Positions 29,663 to 29,941 of a stretch of 29,941 nt of DNA are shown piece by piece. The stretch is from assembly GCA_002811675.1 (NCBI GenBank), contig PDIM01000038.1, positions 67,016-96,956 on the forward strand, read 5' to 3'. The position numbers and the translations under genes were made by a program. Within the stretch, counting starts at the first letter, position 1. The number at the start of each line of letters is the position of its first letter. This DNA comes from Ichthyosporea sp. XGB-2017a. Taxonomy: Eukaryota > Opisthokonta > Ichthyosporea. A model generated the notes under the pieces. It was not told the DNA's origin. It was given only the letters and a program-made list of their open reading frames with translations, and searched no databases.

Positions 29663-29941
29663 AATTCCAACTCTATTTTAGTTTTATTCTCCTCGATATA
29701 AATAAATACAGTAATCCACCCCGAAAATGAAACTAAGTTCTAAAAGAAATCTACCCTTAAAGTACAAAAACAACAAAACAGATCCGTAAAAGAAGGAAAC
29801 ACTAAGTAACATAAAAAAAAAAAAAAAAAAAAACCTCGCCGAAAGCGAGGAAAGCCGCAAAAAGTAACAAAAAAAAAACATCTCCACGTGGTCATTTTTT
29901 TTCAAGGCTTTTTTTTACGAGGAATTTTTTCTTCCTCAAGG
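29663..29941 (-). promoter_or_regulatory. RanBP3 upstream region with A21 tract and GC hairpin
   Basis: A run of 21 A at 29813-29833 (T21 on the RanBP3 strand) lies 151-171 bp upstream of the start. It directly abuts a perfect hairpin, CCTCGC-CGAAA-GCGAGG (29834-29850). An E-box CACGTG lies at about 29885, and a second short inverted repeat GAGGAA/TTCCTC is at the window edge. Read on the minus strand, hairpin then T run looks like an intrinsic-terminator shape, but in a eukaryote a nucleosome-free promoter tract is more likely. Confidence 0.45.

Overview
The window is nuclear DNA from a eukaryote with an AT-rich, intron-poor genome. Coding exons are separated by small GT-AG introns (69 to 120 nt in the genes solved here), non-coding DNA is full of poly(dA:dT) tracts, and TAA, TAG and TGA all end genes, so the standard code is in use. 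I see no tRNA, rRNA, CRISPR or obvious transposon gene. Several genes point to an opisthokont, most likely on the animal side: an mRNA capping enzyme with a cysteine-phosphatase type RNA triphosphatase (not the fungal metal-dependent type), a MELK-type kinase with a KA1 tail, RanBP3 and SMG9. I cannot name the species, and a unicellular relative of animals is an inference from gene content and compactness.

Layout from left to right. 1-1565: no convincing gene. 1566-3188 (-): pelota/Dom34, 6 exons. 3189-5525: a (TC)n tract, several short open frames and one good intron-like element that I could not assemble into a gene, then a TATA box. 5526-8798 (+): intronless type IIC P-type ATPase of the Na,K-ATPase family with altered ion-binding residues. 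9338-9910 (-): four-helix membrane protein. 9911-12357: a 2.4 kb palindrome-rich divergent intergenic region. 12358-14829 (+): secreted-then-anchored acidic Ser/Thr/Glu protein with a 60-bp coding minisatellite. 14952-17031 (-): capping enzyme. 17394-20422 (+): PIG-G, a GPI-anchor ethanolamine-phosphate transferase. 20513-22555 (-): MELK-like kinase. 23429-24085 (-): small coiled-coil protein with a KEN box. 25038-25574 (+): HIT-family nucleotide hydrolase. 26047-28091 (+): SMG9, an NMD factor, with a G-quadruplex motif directly before its start. 28344-29662 (-): RanBP3.

The genes are mostly independent housekeeping functions. Pelota (ribosome rescue), capping enzyme (5' end formation), SMG9 (nonsense-mediated decay) and RanBP3 (nuclear export) all belong to mRNA biogenesis and surveillance, but they do not form an operon and the grouping may be chance. 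The ATPase, the four-helix protein and the acidic membrane protein form a block of three membrane-protein genes. The last two are divergently transcribed and may share regulation.

Most worth following up: the ATPase lacks several canonical cation ligands of Na,K-ATPase (positions equivalent to S775, D804 and D926), so it probably does not carry out classical Na/K exchange. The acidic surface protein has recently expanded 120-bp higher-order repeats. The SMG9 leader has a five-run G-quadruplex motif and the gene has a stop-free, frame-preserving intron. The capping enzyme carries a charged insertion inside its catalytic domain. An unsolved, probably spliced unit lies between pelota and the ATPase.
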